Below are positions 22,496 to 30,506 of a stretch of 59,762 nt of DNA, one piece after another (position 1 is the stretch's first letter; each line of letters begins with the position of its first letter). Below the pieces are notes generated by a model. It ran no database searches and was not told where the DNA came from. It saw only the letters and a program-made list of their open reading frames with translations. The position numbers were made by a program, and so were the translations under genes. This stretch comes from Prevotella sp. (GTDB lineage: Bacteria; Bacteroidota; Bacteroidia; Bacteroidales; Bacteroidaceae): assembly GCA_017964785.1 (NCBI GenBank), contig JAGCRH010000107.1, positions 1 to 59,762 on the forward strand, given 5' to 3'.

Positions 22496-23266
22496 TCAGT
22501 TGCCCTGCTGCCTGGCCTCGTACTCCGCCAGGTCGGCGTTCATCTTGTATATCTGGGGCGTAATCTCCTCCAGTCCCTCGGCACCGCAGGCATAGGCACA
22601 GCCGATATAGTAGGTGGCCGACCTGACGAAGAACGTCGGCGTCTGGTCAGCGAGCCGTCCCTCGGGCAACCGCGCCCCGAGCAGCCCGTAAATCTGCTGC
22701 ACGGTGGTCACGGGCAACCGCAGCCGCTTCTGTTCGGCGATGATGGCGCGGCGCATCTTCCGCGAGGCGACCACAGGCCGACCGCAGGCGTCCTTCTGTC
22801 CGTCGGCGGTGCGGAACGATATCTTCGGCATCACGAGCCGACTCACCTCCGAACCGTCGGCGCCACGACCCCGCACCTCACGGATATGGTCGCGCAGGTA
22901 CATCGTGTCCCACGAGTCCTTCATCTGATACTCGCGGCTGGGCACCTCAACCGTCTCGCGCACCGCCTCGCAGGCAGGCACCCAGTACTGCTCATCGTCG
23001 ATGACCATAAACCGCCGCCACTCGCGCTCGTCCACCTTCGCACCGGCCTCGAACGCCACGCAGGCCACGCCGCCCGCAAAGTACTTCGGGTCTTCATAAT
23101 AGTACTTCGCCCCGAACTTCTTGCAGTAATCCTCCGCCGCCTCCTCGCACTTCTGGCAGGCGTGCCAGAACCGCGTCAGCGCCTTGCCCGTCTTCGAATC
23201 CACGAGCACCTTGTAATACTTCCGCTCCGCCACCGGAGCCTCGATTTTCTTTGTCTTTGGTTTCAT
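22496..23266 (-). CDS. Hypothetical protein, 256 aa
   Basis: Starts MKPKTKKIEAPVAERKYYKV. HACQKCEEAAEDYCKKFG gives a Cys-rich helix near residue 35; later YYIGCAYACGAEGLEEITP. Looks like a soluble alpha/beta protein. I do not recognise it. It is convergent with the HTH gene (29-nt gap), so the two share a terminator region. Confidence 0.7.
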   Translation of the reverse strand: MKPKTKKIEAPVAERKYYKVLVDSKTGKALTRFWHACQKCEEAAEDYCKKFGAKYYYEDPKYFAGGVACVAFEAGAKVDEREWRRFMVIDDEQYWVPACEAVRETVEVPSREYQMKDSWDTMYLRDHIREVRGRGADGSEVSRLVMPKISFRTADGQKDACGRPVVASRKMRRAIIAEQKRLRLPVTTVQQIYGLLGARLPEGRLADQTPTFFVRSATYYIGCAYACGAEGLEEITPQIYKMNADLAEYEARQQGN

Positions 23267-23290
23267 AAGTCTGATATATTAAAATAATGT

Positions 23291-23470
23291 TTACGGGTCG
23301 TAGAGAAAAACCCGCCGCTGGCCGTACTCGTCGGGGAGGGTGATGTAGAGGTCGCATTCGAGGCGGTCTTGCAGCGCCAGCAGTTCGTCGAGACTGTTGA
23401 CGACGCTCTCGCCCTCTTTCAGCCGCCGGAACGCCCGCGTCGGGGTCATCGCTATCAGGAAACAGCACAT
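23291..23470 (-). CDS. Small protein, 59 aa
   Basis: ATG at 23470 lies 4 nt after the stop of the upstream membrane gene; stop TAA at 23291. Starts MCCFLIAMTPTRAFRRLKEG and ends with YITLPDEYGQRRVFLYDP, a neat beta-hairpin-like end. No family. The close spacing to 23474 argues for a real, coupled gene. Confidence 0.55.
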   Translation of the reverse strand: MCCFLIAMTPTRAFRRLKEGESVVNSLDELLALQDRLECDLYITLPDEYGQRRVFLYDP

Positions 23471-23473
23471 ACG

Positions 23474-24142
23474 TCACTTGCCGATGGGGAGCCAGCCGCG
23501 CCAGAGACGGCGGGTGAGGAACAAGACGGAACAAATCACGACCCCCGCGAGGAAGCCCTTCCACTGCTGCCACAACCGCTGCCACCACGAGAGGGCTGGC
23601 GCGGCACTGGTCTCGCTGATGCGGTCGAGGGCGGTGGCGAGAGAGTCGCGCAGGTGGCTCTCGAAGGTCTCGATGCGGTCGGCCCACGCCGAGTCGAGCG
23701 TGCTGACGTGGCGGCGCAGGTCGGCGGAGAGTTGCCGCAGTTGCTCCTGCTGCCGTTGCAGTTCCTGCCGGCTCACGGTGCGGTCGGTCGTCCGCTGCTG
23801 CTGGCGGATGATGCGCCCGAGGCTGTCGATGGTCTCCGTCAGCGTCTCGGTCGTCACCTCGTGCTCCTGCTCACTCTTGGCAAACTCCTGCATCGCGGCC
23901 CACACCGAGGCCGTCACGATCGAGTCGAGGTCTTGCACGGTCTGACTGACGTGTCCGTCGTGCTTCGCCTCCGTCACCGCCGTGTCGGCCACGACCGTGT
24001 GCGACGTGTGCTCGTGCAGTTCCTTCTTCGTGGCGCAACTGCTGCACGTGGCCACCAGCGCCGCTACCACCACGGCCACCGTCTGGGGATAGACCACCCA
24101 CACCAGCATCCGCAGCCATCTCTTTCTTTTTTCCTGATTCAT
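23474..24142 (-). CDS. Membrane protein with large coiled coil
   Basis: 222 residues from MNQEKRKRWLRMLVW (ATG 24142). A hydrophobic stretch (about 17-35, VAVVVAALVATC) ends in a Cys-rich SSCATKK, which could be a lipoprotein site. Residues 55-185 are a coiled coil (RQELQRQQEQLRQLSADLRR), and near the C-terminus lies a second hydrophobic helix (GFLAGVVICSVLFLTRRLW). A spanin-like envelope-spanning protein is possible. It is driven by a GTCCCA-type promoter like the packaging and lysis operons, which supports a late role. Confidence 0.65.
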   Translation of the reverse strand: MNQEKRKRWLRMLVWVVYPQTVAVVVAALVATCSSCATKKELHEHTSHTVVADTAVTEAKHDGHVSQTVQDLDSIVTASVWAAMQEFAKSEQEHEVTTETLTETIDSLGRIIRQQQRTTDRTVSRQELQRQQEQLRQLSADLRRHVSTLDSAWADRIETFESHLRDSLATALDRISETSAAPALSWWQRLWQQWKGFLAGVVICSVLFLTRRLWRGWLPIGK

Positions 24143-24175
24143 TATTTGTCGATTTTTATAAATTATTTCCGCCTG

Positions 24176-24208
24176 CAAAGTAAGAAAAAAGAAAATAAAA
24201 AATGGGAC
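24176..24208 (-). promoter_or_regulatory. GTCCCA-class promoter for gene 24142
   Basis: Leftward GTCCCA (24208-24203), 19 nt, TTACTTTG (24183-24176). The -7 box is one base off consensus. GTCCCA is also the far arm of the terminator hairpin. Confidence 0.55.
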
Positions 24209-24239
24209 AACTTTCGGGGGTGCCCGAAAATCGTCCCAT
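24202..24239 (-). terminator. Rho-independent terminator of rep
   Basis: Perfect interrupted dyad ATGGGAC-nnn-TTTCGGG-nnnn-CCCGAAA-nnn-GTCCCAT. Read leftward it is followed by TTTTTTATTTTC. It lies 40 nt beyond the rep stop and simultaneously carries the GTCCCA element of the next promoter. Confidence 0.8.
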
Positions 24240-24255
24240 CCAAGATGGTCGCCAG

Positions 24256-24274
24256 AACTATAAATCGGTTAACC
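24256..24274 (+). repeat. Extra iteron-like copy downstream of rep
   Basis: AACTATAAATCGGTTAACC resembles iteron 1 (AACTCTAAATTGGTTCACC) with three differences. It lies just after the rep stop (24280), on the opposite side of the gene from the iteron cluster. Confidence 0.55.
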
Positions 24275-24279
24275 TAAAA

Positions 24280-25557
24280 TCATTTTTTCCTGCTGTCGAG
24301 GATGCGGTAGTTGAGCATACAGATGTCGGGGAAGTGGCGCTTCAGGTGCGACACAAACCAAGGCTTCAACTTCTCGCCCTCAATCCACTCCCAGAACTTC
24401 TTGTCGGGCACCTGCAACAGCAGCGTGTGTGTCTTGTCGTCGTAGTCCTCGAAGGTAATACGGCGGAACTGGTTGCGCATCTCTTCCAGTTCGACCGCCG
24501 CCAACACGTCGGCCATCACCGCCGAGAAGGCGTCGCTGTATCGCTGCTGCTCCTCGGTGAAGATTTCCGTCTGCACGGGCTCCGTCTGCACGGGCAGTTT
24601 GGCATGGTTCACCACCACGTTGTAGGCATCGCCCAGGTGAGTGCGGTAGATGGTGAAGTCGATATACTCGGGGTCGCCGCGCTTTCGCTGACCGGGATAG
24701 ACCAAATCGTAGTCGAAGGTGATGTCGGTCTGATCGAGCCGCGCCATACGGTTCAAATCCTGCCGCACGGCCTCCAGTACCTTCGTCTTGAAGTGGGCAA
24801 ATTTCGGGTAGGGTGTCACCATCTCACCCGTCTTCTCGTCTTTGTAGGGTACGATGCCGAGGTACTCTTTCACCTCCTCAACGGTGAAGCGGGCATGGAG
24901 TCGTCCCTTACCCACCTCGCGCATCAGCAACAGGTAGAGGCGTGGCGTGGTGCGCTTCGACGAATAGCGGGCGATGAGTTTGTAGTGGTTCACGTAGCCA
25001 GCCGACATGTCGAAGGCCCACTCGGCCACCTTGTGATTGATGGTCACGTCGATATAACCGTAGTGACGCGCACTGATGGCGGTCTCCTTCAGTCCCTGCT
25101 CGTTCTCGGTCTCGTATTTGTAGTAGTCTCCGGTCTCCTTCACGCGGAACTCCTCGAAGACGGGCGTAAAGGCGGTCTCACCCGTCGGCACACCGTTCTC
25201 GTCGATGACGGGATGCTCCACCAGCACGTTCATCTCCTCGATAGCCTCGCGCACCACCTTGTAGTTGTTGGGCTGTACGCCCAGGTCGGCCAGCCAGATG
25301 CGGAACGAGGGGATGCCGTTATTCAACAGGTGCTCGGTGAAGAGCGACTTCGGACGCTTCTTCGCCTTGTCAAGGTGCATGTTGTAGAAGTCCTTGATGT
25401 ACTGTTGCAGGCGGTCGCTCACCATCAACAGCGCGTTCTGCTGTATCAGCGTGGCCTTCGATGCCAACCGCGTGTAGGCGAATGGGGTCTTGATCCACGA
25501 GTTCTGCGCCACCAGTTCACGCATCTCCTGCAATTGCTGTTTCTTGTCGTCGTTCAT
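24280..25557 (-). CDS. rep: Rep_3-family plasmid replication initiator
   Basis: 425 residues. The N-terminal part (RLASKATLIQQNALLMVSDR) and the block YNVVVNHAKLP, with ISARHYGYIDVTINHKVAEW and SKRTTPRLYLLLMREVGKGR, follow the two winged-helix layout of RepA/RepB/Pi initiators (Initiator replication protein family) as found on Bacteroides plasmids. A C-terminal extension (about 340-425) is more variable. The protein should bind the iterons at 25584-25661 upstream and melt the origin. Preceded by a -7 box at 25909-25902 and terminated at 24239-24202. Confidence 0.85.
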   Translation of the reverse strand: MNDDKKQQLQEMRELVAQNSWIKTPFAYTRLASKATLIQQNALLMVSDRLQQYIKDFYNMHLDKAKKRPKSLFTEHLLNNGIPSFRIWLADLGVQPNNYKVVREAIEEMNVLVEHPVIDENGVPTGETAFTPVFEEFRVKETGDYYKYETENEQGLKETAISARHYGYIDVTINHKVAEWAFDMSAGYVNHYKLIARYSSKRTTPRLYLLLMREVGKGRLHARFTVEEVKEYLGIVPYKDEKTGEMVTPYPKFAHFKTKVLEAVRQDLNRMARLDQTDITFDYDLVYPGQRKRGDPEYIDFTIYRTHLGDAYNVVVNHAKLPVQTEPVQTEIFTEEQQRYSDAFSAVMADVLAAVELEEMRNQFRRITFEDYDDKTHTLLLQVPDKKFWEWIEGEKLKPWFVSHLKRHFPDICMLNYRILDSRKK

Positions 25558-25583
25558 ATACCTTTATATATTATATATTGTGC

Positions 25584-25661
25584 TTTAACTCTAAATTGGT
25601 TCACCTTTCAGTCGGGGCTTAACTCTAAACTTGGGTGTCCTAAACTCTAAACTTGTTCACC
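25584..25661. repeat. Iterons (candidate replication origin)
   Basis: Three direct repeats, TTTAACTCTAAATTGGTTCA (25584), CTTAACTCTAAACTTGGGTG (25618) and TAAACTCTAAACTTGTTCAC (25641), sharing AACTCTAAA.TTG. The first and last continue into CACC. Spacing 34 and 23 bp. They lie upstream of rep and are followed by an AT-rich stretch (25662-25800), the usual iteron-origin plan. The interval 25558-25912 contains no gene. Confidence 0.8.
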
Positions 25662-25901
25662 TTTTCTTATCTTAAATGCTCTATTTTCGTAGATTTTCGA
25701 TAAAGAAAGAAAAGAAATTTGATAAAATACCTTTTTTAATCTCTCTAAAAAAAAAGAGTATCGTCGTTATCTTATTTTCTCTTACGCTTTTCGGTTTTCC
25801 GCGATTTTAGGGCATTTGCGCCTTATTTTGGTTGCCAGATATAGAGTATTGGGTTGTCTTTTTTAGAGTCTCAGCCACCTCATTTCGTAGTCTTCAGTTG
25901 C

Positions 25902-25909
25902 CAAAGATA
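25902..25909 (-). promoter_or_regulatory. -7 box (TATCTTTG) for rep
   Basis: Leftward TATCTTTG directly overlaps TTAACTCTATC, a partial iteron word, suggesting Rep autoregulation. The transcript would run 340 nt through the iterons before the rep start. Confidence 0.5.
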
Positions 25910-25912
25910 GAG

Positions 25913-26260
25913 TTAAGGTAACTTCTCCACCTTCATCTTCCCTTCCTGCACGTCGATCCACAGACGGATGGCCTGGAGGAACATCGAACCGAGCGGCTCT
26001 TTCGTTTTCAACTTGCGCATCACCAGCCGTTCGTAGAGCGACATCGGGATATAAGCCTGTATGCCCTTCGTCTCTTCCTCTGGCTGTGCTGTCTGCGGTG
26101 CGGCGGCGGTTTCCTTTGCGGACTCCGCCTCTCCCCCACTCTGTTCTTCACTCTCGATACGCTGGTAGCCTTCCACCAGTTTCTGTTCGGTCTGCTTCAC
26201 CACTGGCGAATTGCCGATGCCGAAATTAAACGGCGTCTCCGGGTTTGTCTTCTCTTTCAT
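25913..26260 (-). CDS. Small partition-operon protein with RHH-like C-terminus
   Basis: 115 residues from MKEKTNPETPFNFGIG (ATG 26260). Residues 1-60 are acidic and disordered (EESEQSGGEAESAKE-like). The C-terminal 45 residues (IQAYIPMSLYERLVMRKLKT) match a ribbon-helix-helix pattern. Third gene after ParA in the same transcript, so it is the best candidate for the centromere-binding adaptor, although a canonical ParB is absent. Confidence 0.6.
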   Translation of the reverse strand: MKEKTNPETPFNFGIGNSPVVKQTEQKLVEGYQRIESEEQSGGEAESAKETAAAPQTAQPEEETKGIQAYIPMSLYERLVMRKLKTKEPLGSMFLQAIRLWIDVQEGKMKVEKLP

Positions 26261-26265
26261 AATAA

Positions 26266-26775
26266 TCAAATTTTGTTGTTTTCTTGATTTCTTGATTTGT
26301 TTAATTTTGGATTCATCGCAAGCCAGTCCATAATCCTGTCAAGTTTCTGTAACTGTTCCTTGCTATGCAGTTTACTGATACTCTCGATGACGATGCGCTG
26401 CGCCACGATATGCCGACGGCTCAGAGGGTCTGCCACACGCAGCACGTCGGCTATATGCTTGGCCGTAACATCCTCTTTCTTAGTCCACCAATACTTGCAG
26501 ATAAATTCATCGACCACGTACTCAATCTCCTGCAGCGTCCGCTTATACTCACTCTTGGCGGCGATGTTCTTGATCCATGAACCCTCCTTCTGGATATTCT
26601 CCACAAGTTCGTGAATATCGAACGATAAGTCATCCATATCAAACTCGTCGGCTCCAAACTCGGCGCACAGGCTATTGAAATTCTCCCGAAGGTCGGAAAT
26701 GTCGTCGCTGATAGTGATATACCTCACGGCAGCATTTACGGTCTGCTGTGTATGTAAGTCCTTCACTGATATCAT
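26266..26775 (-). CDS. Hypothetical protein of the partition operon
   Basis: 169 residues from MISVKDLHTQQTVNAAVRY. Acidic N-terminal half and helical C-terminal half (RRHIVAQRIVIESISKLHSK). No recognised family. It lies between ParA (6-nt gap) and the RHH-like gene (5-nt gap), so a maintenance role is likely by context only. Confidence 0.65.
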   Translation of the reverse strand: MISVKDLHTQQTVNAAVRYITISDDISDLRENFNSLCAEFGADEFDMDDLSFDIHELVENIQKEGSWIKNIAAKSEYKRTLQEIEYVVDEFICKYWWTKKEDVTAKHIADVLRVADPLSRRHIVAQRIVIESISKLHSKEQLQKLDRIMDWLAMNPKLNKSRNQENNKI

Positions 26776-26781
26776 AGTCGT

Positions 26782-27594
26782 TTAATTAAAAAGTTCCTTG
26801 CAGAGCATTTCATAGTCGATGCCGACGGGCGAGTAGGGCTTGTAGTCGTAGATGTCCTTGGCCATCGTCTGGGCCTCGTTCATTTTCACGTTGCGACGGA
26901 TCATCGTCTGACAGACATAACCCTGATACGACCGGCGCAGGTAGTCCACGAACTCCTTCACAATCTTCGGACGGGCGTCCACCATCGTCGGCAGCAGACC
27001 GCGCAACTTCAAATTAGGGTTTAGTTCCGACTGAACTTCGCGCATCGCCAAAATGATATTGCCGAGTCCGTTCACGCTCAGTCCCTCCATCTGGACGGGA
27101 ACCAGCAAGCCTGTGGCAACGGTCATCGCATTGTAGGTTGATTGACTCAGTGCGGGCGGACAGTCTATCAACACGTAGTCGAAACTCTCGATGATGGTTG
27201 TCAGCCCGATGTCCGTGTGGTCGTCTAACGGCAGACCAAAGCACTTCTGCAGTACCTTTTTCGGGTTCATCTGCCGGAAGAGGTCTGAGTCCACGTCCTG
27301 CATCGTCGTGTCGCCTGGCACGAGAAACACGCCCTCGCGGGTCGTCCGATACACGGGGATGTTCGTAGCGTGACGCATCGCCGAGTAAATCGTCGGGATG
27401 TTCATGTGGTCGTTCGCCGCACTCCAGCCGTGGAGGATGCTCAGGTGCATCTGCGGGTCGAGATCCACCACCAGCACGCGGTAGTCCTTATGTTCCCTGA
27501 CGAGTGCCGCCGCCAGTGATTGTACGGTGGTGGTCTTGCCTACCCCACCCTTGTTGTTGACAACAGCCAACACTTCTTTCAGTCTTGTTACCAT
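26782..27594 (-). CDS. parA: ParA partition ATPase
   Basis: 270 residues. Deviant Walker A KGGVGKT (15-21), Walker A' VVDLDPQ (42-48) and Walker B LIDCPPA (about 148-154) define ParA/Soj. There is no N-terminal HTH extension, so it is of the small type Ib or Soj-like class. Together with the two downstream genes it forms an active partition module. It has an ordinary promoter (TTTG at 27672-27669, 20 nt, TAAATTTG at 27648-27641), with AT-rich repeats beyond that could be the centromere. Confidence 0.9.
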   Translation of the reverse strand: MVTRLKEVLAVVNNKGGVGKTTTVQSLAAALVREHKDYRVLVVDLDPQMHLSILHGWSAANDHMNIPTIYSAMRHATNIPVYRTTREGVFLVPGDTTMQDVDSDLFRQMNPKKVLQKCFGLPLDDHTDIGLTTIIESFDYVLIDCPPALSQSTYNAMTVATGLLVPVQMEGLSVNGLGNIILAMREVQSELNPNLKLRGLLPTMVDARPKIVKEFVDYLRRSYQGYVCQTMIRRNVKMNEAQTMAKDIYDYKPYSPVGIDYEMLCKELFN

Positions 27595-27640
27595 TGTTCT
27601 TAATTCTTAAAGTCAAATACTATTCTTAACAAAGTCGGTG

Positions 27641-27672
27641 CAAATTTACAAAATACACACGAAACTTCCAAA
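27641..27672 (-). promoter_or_regulatory. Promoter of the parA operon
   Basis: TTTG, 20 nt, TAAATTTG: an exact Bacteroidota housekeeping promoter. It lies 47 nt upstream of the parA ATG. Confidence 0.7.
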
Positions 27673-27685
27673 CATTTTGCAGTTT

Positions 27686-27829
27686 ATTTGTTGTTTTGAG
27701 ATAAAATTTCTTTGTTTTATGCCTTATTTCTTTTATTTTTGATTCAAAAACTTCTTTATTTCCATACACCTTTATTTATATATATGTTTATTTGTTGTTT
27801 TGTAGAAAACAAATAAAGAAAACAACAAA
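27686..27829. repeat. AT-rich repeats upstream of parA (candidate centromere)
   Basis: GTTTATTTGTTGTTTTG occurs at 27682-27698 and 27786-27802. The second copy forms an exact 11-bp inverted repeat with AAAACAACAAA at 27819-27829. The region 27595-27880 has no gene. Location and symmetry suggest a parS-like site or strong structure; other AAAACA-rich words continue to 27860. Confidence 0.45.
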
Positions 27830-27880
27830 ACAAAAACATTTGTTTTCTTGAAATATTGATTTCTTGTTTTGTGGATTTCT

Positions 27881-28096
27881 TCATTTCCGTCGTTTTTGTT
27901 CTGAGAGAACCCATGGCTCGGCGAGGGAAGAGTAGGCGATATTGTCGAAGTCGCGCCAGTCGTGCTTCTCCGCCATCGTGCGACCAATCTTCTGTGCCTG
28001 ATACATATCCGTCGCCGTCACCTCCACGTCCTTTGTCACAATGCGGGTCATGCGGACGCGGAACTTGATCATCCCGCAGGTCATCAATTTAGGCAT
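27881..28096 (-). CDS. Small hypothetical protein, 71 aa
   Basis: Starts MPKLMTCGMIKFRVRMTRIV. An N-terminal beta-hairpin-like part is followed by a helix (ATDMYQAQKIGRTMAEKHDW) and a short end. Similar small proteins are encoded next to plasmid genes in Bacteroidota. No function can be given. 5 nt from the upstream gene. Confidence 0.65.
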   Translation of the reverse strand: MPKLMTCGMIKFRVRMTRIVTKDVEVTATDMYQAQKIGRTMAEKHDWRDFDNIAYSSLAEPWVLSEQKRRK

Positions 28097-28101
28097 AGCA
28101 G

Positions 28102-28593
28102 TTACTTGTTTTCAAAGTCAAACAAATCGGGTGGGGGAGTGGTATTTTCCTGCGAGACATCTTTCTTCGGGTGCAAAATCCGATGCGAGGGATAACTCCT
28201 GGCAACAGCCGCCCGCCGTTGTGCCGTCGTTTGGACTGGTGCCATATCTTCTCGCACGAAGGGCGATACCATCTCCACGGTCGCAGCGGTGCTTGGTGCA
28301 GGTGCCGATGCCCGTCTTGGGGCAAAGCCCGACCAGGAGTTGACCCTCGTGACGCCCGTCTTCGGATCGGTCGTGACTGCCGGTGAACTTTGTTGCCGCG
28401 CCGATGCAGACGGAACTCTACCGCTGCGCCGGCGCTGTTTGTAGGCGAAACTCTTATGTGCCGCCTGCGGTGACTTGTAGCCGTGACCGTTGCAGTCGTC
28501 AACGACCTCGCGAGTGTCGCGGTCGATAACCACATAACGCGCATCGTTCCGCGACAGACTTTCTGATTTGATAGCAATAAACTGTTGTTCCAT
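28102..28593 (-). CDS. Hypothetical protein with long disordered region
   Basis: 163 residues from MEQQFIAIKSESLSRND (ATG 28593). The first 55 residues are an ordered alpha/beta part (RYVVIDRDTREVVDDCNG, then GYKSPQAAHKSFAYK). The rest is Ser/Ala/Pro-rich and low complexity (SAPAPSTAATVEMV). No known family. Confidence 0.65.
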   Translation of the reverse strand: MEQQFIAIKSESLSRNDARYVVIDRDTREVVDDCNGHGYKSPQAAHKSFAYKQRRRSGRVPSASARQQSSPAVTTDPKTGVTRVNSWSGFAPRRASAPAPSTAATVEMVSPFVREDMAPVQTTAQRRAAVARSYPSHRILHPKKDVSQENTTPPPDLFDFENK

Positions 28594-28619
28594 ATCCTTT
28601 GCGTTTATATTTGAAAATT

Positions 28620-28647
28620 GTGCCGCCACCCTCACGAACGGCGGCAC
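28620..28647 (-). terminator. Terminator after the fimbrillin-like genes
   Basis: GTGCCGCC (28620-28627) pairs with GGCGGCAC (28640-28647). Read leftward AATTTT follows. It separates the cargo operon from 28593. Confidence 0.7.
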
Positions 28648-28684
28648 ATGAAGACTTTCTTATATTATTATCAGGTCAACATTT

Positions 28685-29596
28685 CTAAAACGTATAATTG
28701 AGCGTACCGTCCCAGCCCGTGTCGAGCGTGATACTGATACCGCCCGAGGTGATGGGTCCGCCGCCGTCGCCGCCGAAGGGTGCGCCCGTCCAGGTCGTAA
28801 TCTTATTCCGCACCACTGGCATGTTCTCGAAGACCGTCGAGTACATCTCCTCGCCGCCTTCGCCGAGTGCGGTGATGGTCATTTTCAGCACGTCGTTTTC
28901 CTCGTGCGGCAGGGTGTAGAGTTCATACACCGTCACTGCCTCTCCGTCATCGTCGTAGCAGTCGCGATACTCCGTCTGTTTCGAGTTCACGCAACCGTAG
29001 CCCGTCGTCGGACTGTAAGTCGATGAACCGCCCGTATAGTAGAACTTCATCCGCTTGACGCCCTCCGGCAATGCGCCGTCACTGAGCGTCAGTCTGACCA
29101 TCGCCACGCGCCGCGTCATCTGCACCTCCTGTTCGATGGGCACCCCTTCTTCCACCACGAGCGTTCCGTAGTAGGCGAACGTGTCCGTCACCTTGTTCGA
29201 GGCAAACGTCACCTTCTCCGTCGAAGTGATGGTCGCCGCCCCGAGACCGTTGTGTGCGATGGCCGCAAGCCGGTAGGTACCAGCCGACAGCGACAGGCTC
29301 ACCGTGCCGTAGCCAGCGTCGCCCACCTTCTGCGTGATGTTCTTCGCCTTCGTACCGTCGGTCGTGAACACCGCCACTGAGAGTTTCGCGCACTGGTCGG
29401 TCAGTGGCGACACCGCCCGCGTGTGATTTCCCAGCGACCGTGTAAATGCCGTCTGGTCATAGGGCGCAAACCGCAGTATGACGTTGGCATTGTCCTCCTG
29501 TGCCGCCACTGGCAGCGAAACCTTCTCGCAGGCCGTCAGTGCGAGTGCAGCCACTACCGCCGCCAACCAACCTGATATCAACAGTATCTTTTTCAT
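28685..29596 (-). CDS. Fimbrillin-family lipoprotein (Mfa2/FimB-like)
   Basis: 303 residues from MKKILLISGWLAAVVA (ATG 29596). Lipoprotein signal with lipobox ALTAC (Cys about 23). Beta-rich repeats with YRLAAIAHNGLGAATIT and MTRRVAMVRLTLSD, the conserved RxxA(K/M) strand of Bacteroidota fimbrillins, and a C-terminal GGISITLDTGWDG. Family knowledge: these are type V fimbria subunits or anchors, exported through the outer membrane and cleaved by Arg-gingipain-like proteases. Placed 1 nt after the second fimbrillin gene, so both are coexpressed. On a phage-plasmid this is cargo that could alter host adhesion. Confidence 0.8.
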   Translation of the reverse strand: MKKILLISGWLAAVVAALALTACEKVSLPVAAQEDNANVILRFAPYDQTAFTRSLGNHTRAVSPLTDQCAKLSVAVFTTDGTKAKNITQKVGDAGYGTVSLSLSAGTYRLAAIAHNGLGAATITSTEKVTFASNKVTDTFAYYGTLVVEEGVPIEQEVQMTRRVAMVRLTLSDGALPEGVKRMKFYYTGGSSTYSPTTGYGCVNSKQTEYRDCYDDDGEAVTVYELYTLPHEENDVLKMTITALGEGGEEMYSTVFENMPVVRNKITTWTGAPFGGDGGGPITSGGISITLDTGWDGTLNYTF

Positions 29597-29597
29597 A

Positions 29598-30461
29598 TCA
29601 CCAAGTACCAGTCTGATCGTCATTCCATGTTGCATTCAGGCTCAGGTCGAAGCCGCTGGCGCCTGAGAACAGATTGCCCGAGTAGCAGGTGGCTCGGTTG
29701 GCCGTCATCGGCGCATCGCTGATGGTCGCCGTTCCCAACACGTTGTCATCCCCGTCGCAGGCGTTCACCGTCACGTCGGTGGTCCACTCCACCGTACCGC
29801 TCAATCCGAAGATACTCAATGTCGTTCCCGTCGTTCCGATCTTCGCGGCAGGTATAGTGATGGTTCGCGGCTCCGAGGTCTGTGCTTCCGTTGCCGAACC
29901 GTCGAGATAGTCGAGTCCGTAGTACCAGGTCGCGGGGATGATTTCCACATACGCCGTGCCGTCGGGTAGCTCGTCGGCGATGGTCACGCTCAGTTTCGTG
30001 GCCACGCGGTTCAGTGTCACGTTGTGTGCCGCCGCCGTCCCTGATGTCACGCTCACGCTATAATCAGTCCAGAAGGTGTCCGAGGTCGAAGCCCACGTCA
30101 CTGTATGTTCGTCGGTGTCGAGGGTAGGGGAGGAACCTCGCGAGGCGACGAAATACACATGGTGGTCGCCGAAGTCGAGTGTCAGCGACGGACTGCCGAA
30201 GTCGTCATCCTCCGCCGTCTGATGCAGTTGCTGCACCAAGGCCCCGCCCATGTAATCGAGCACCCATAAATCGGTCATCTGCTTGCCGTCGGCGGTCATC
30301 GCCCCACGGGTGAACGTCGCTGCTCCGAAGTCACCCTCCACGGCGAAGGTCAGTTCCTTCTTCTGGGTTTCATACTGCGCGTCCACCGCGTCCACCGACT
30401 GTTTCTCACACGCCGTCAGTGCCATCATCGCACCTGCCAGCAGAACAAAGTTCTTTTTCAT
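29598..30461 (-). CDS. Fimbrillin-family lipoprotein (FimA/Mfa1-like)
   Basis: 287 residues from MKKNFVLLAGAMMALTA with lipobox LTAC (Cys 18). Beta-rich; contains VTLNRVATKLSVTI, the typical fimbrillin core strand, and YVEIIPATWYYGLDYLDG. C-terminus SLNATWNDDQTGTW. The pair with 28685 resembles a minimal fimbrial locus: one stalk-like and one anchor- or tip-like subunit. No regulator or protease is linked. Between this gene and 30507 the 3' end of a TM protein gene lies 45 nt upstream. Confidence 0.8.
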   Translation of the reverse strand: MKKNFVLLAGAMMALTACEKQSVDAVDAQYETQKKELTFAVEGDFGAATFTRGAMTADGKQMTDLWVLDYMGGALVQQLHQTAEDDDFGSPSLTLDFGDHHVYFVASRGSSPTLDTDEHTVTWASTSDTFWTDYSVSVTSGTAAAHNVTLNRVATKLSVTIADELPDGTAYVEIIPATWYYGLDYLDGSATEAQTSEPRTITIPAAKIGTTGTTLSIFGLSGTVEWTTDVTVNACDGDDNVLGTATISDAPMTANRATCYSGNLFSGASGFDLSLNATWNDDQTGTW

Positions 30462-30506
30462 AATGCTTAAATTTTTTGAAGGTTTATAAAAAAAAAGAAG
30501 GGTCGC

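Noticed and set aside
23474-24142. Confident spanin assignment
   Set aside because: Coiled coil and hydrophobic ends fit, but the gene is far from the amidase and the lipobox is poor; only a possibility is noted.
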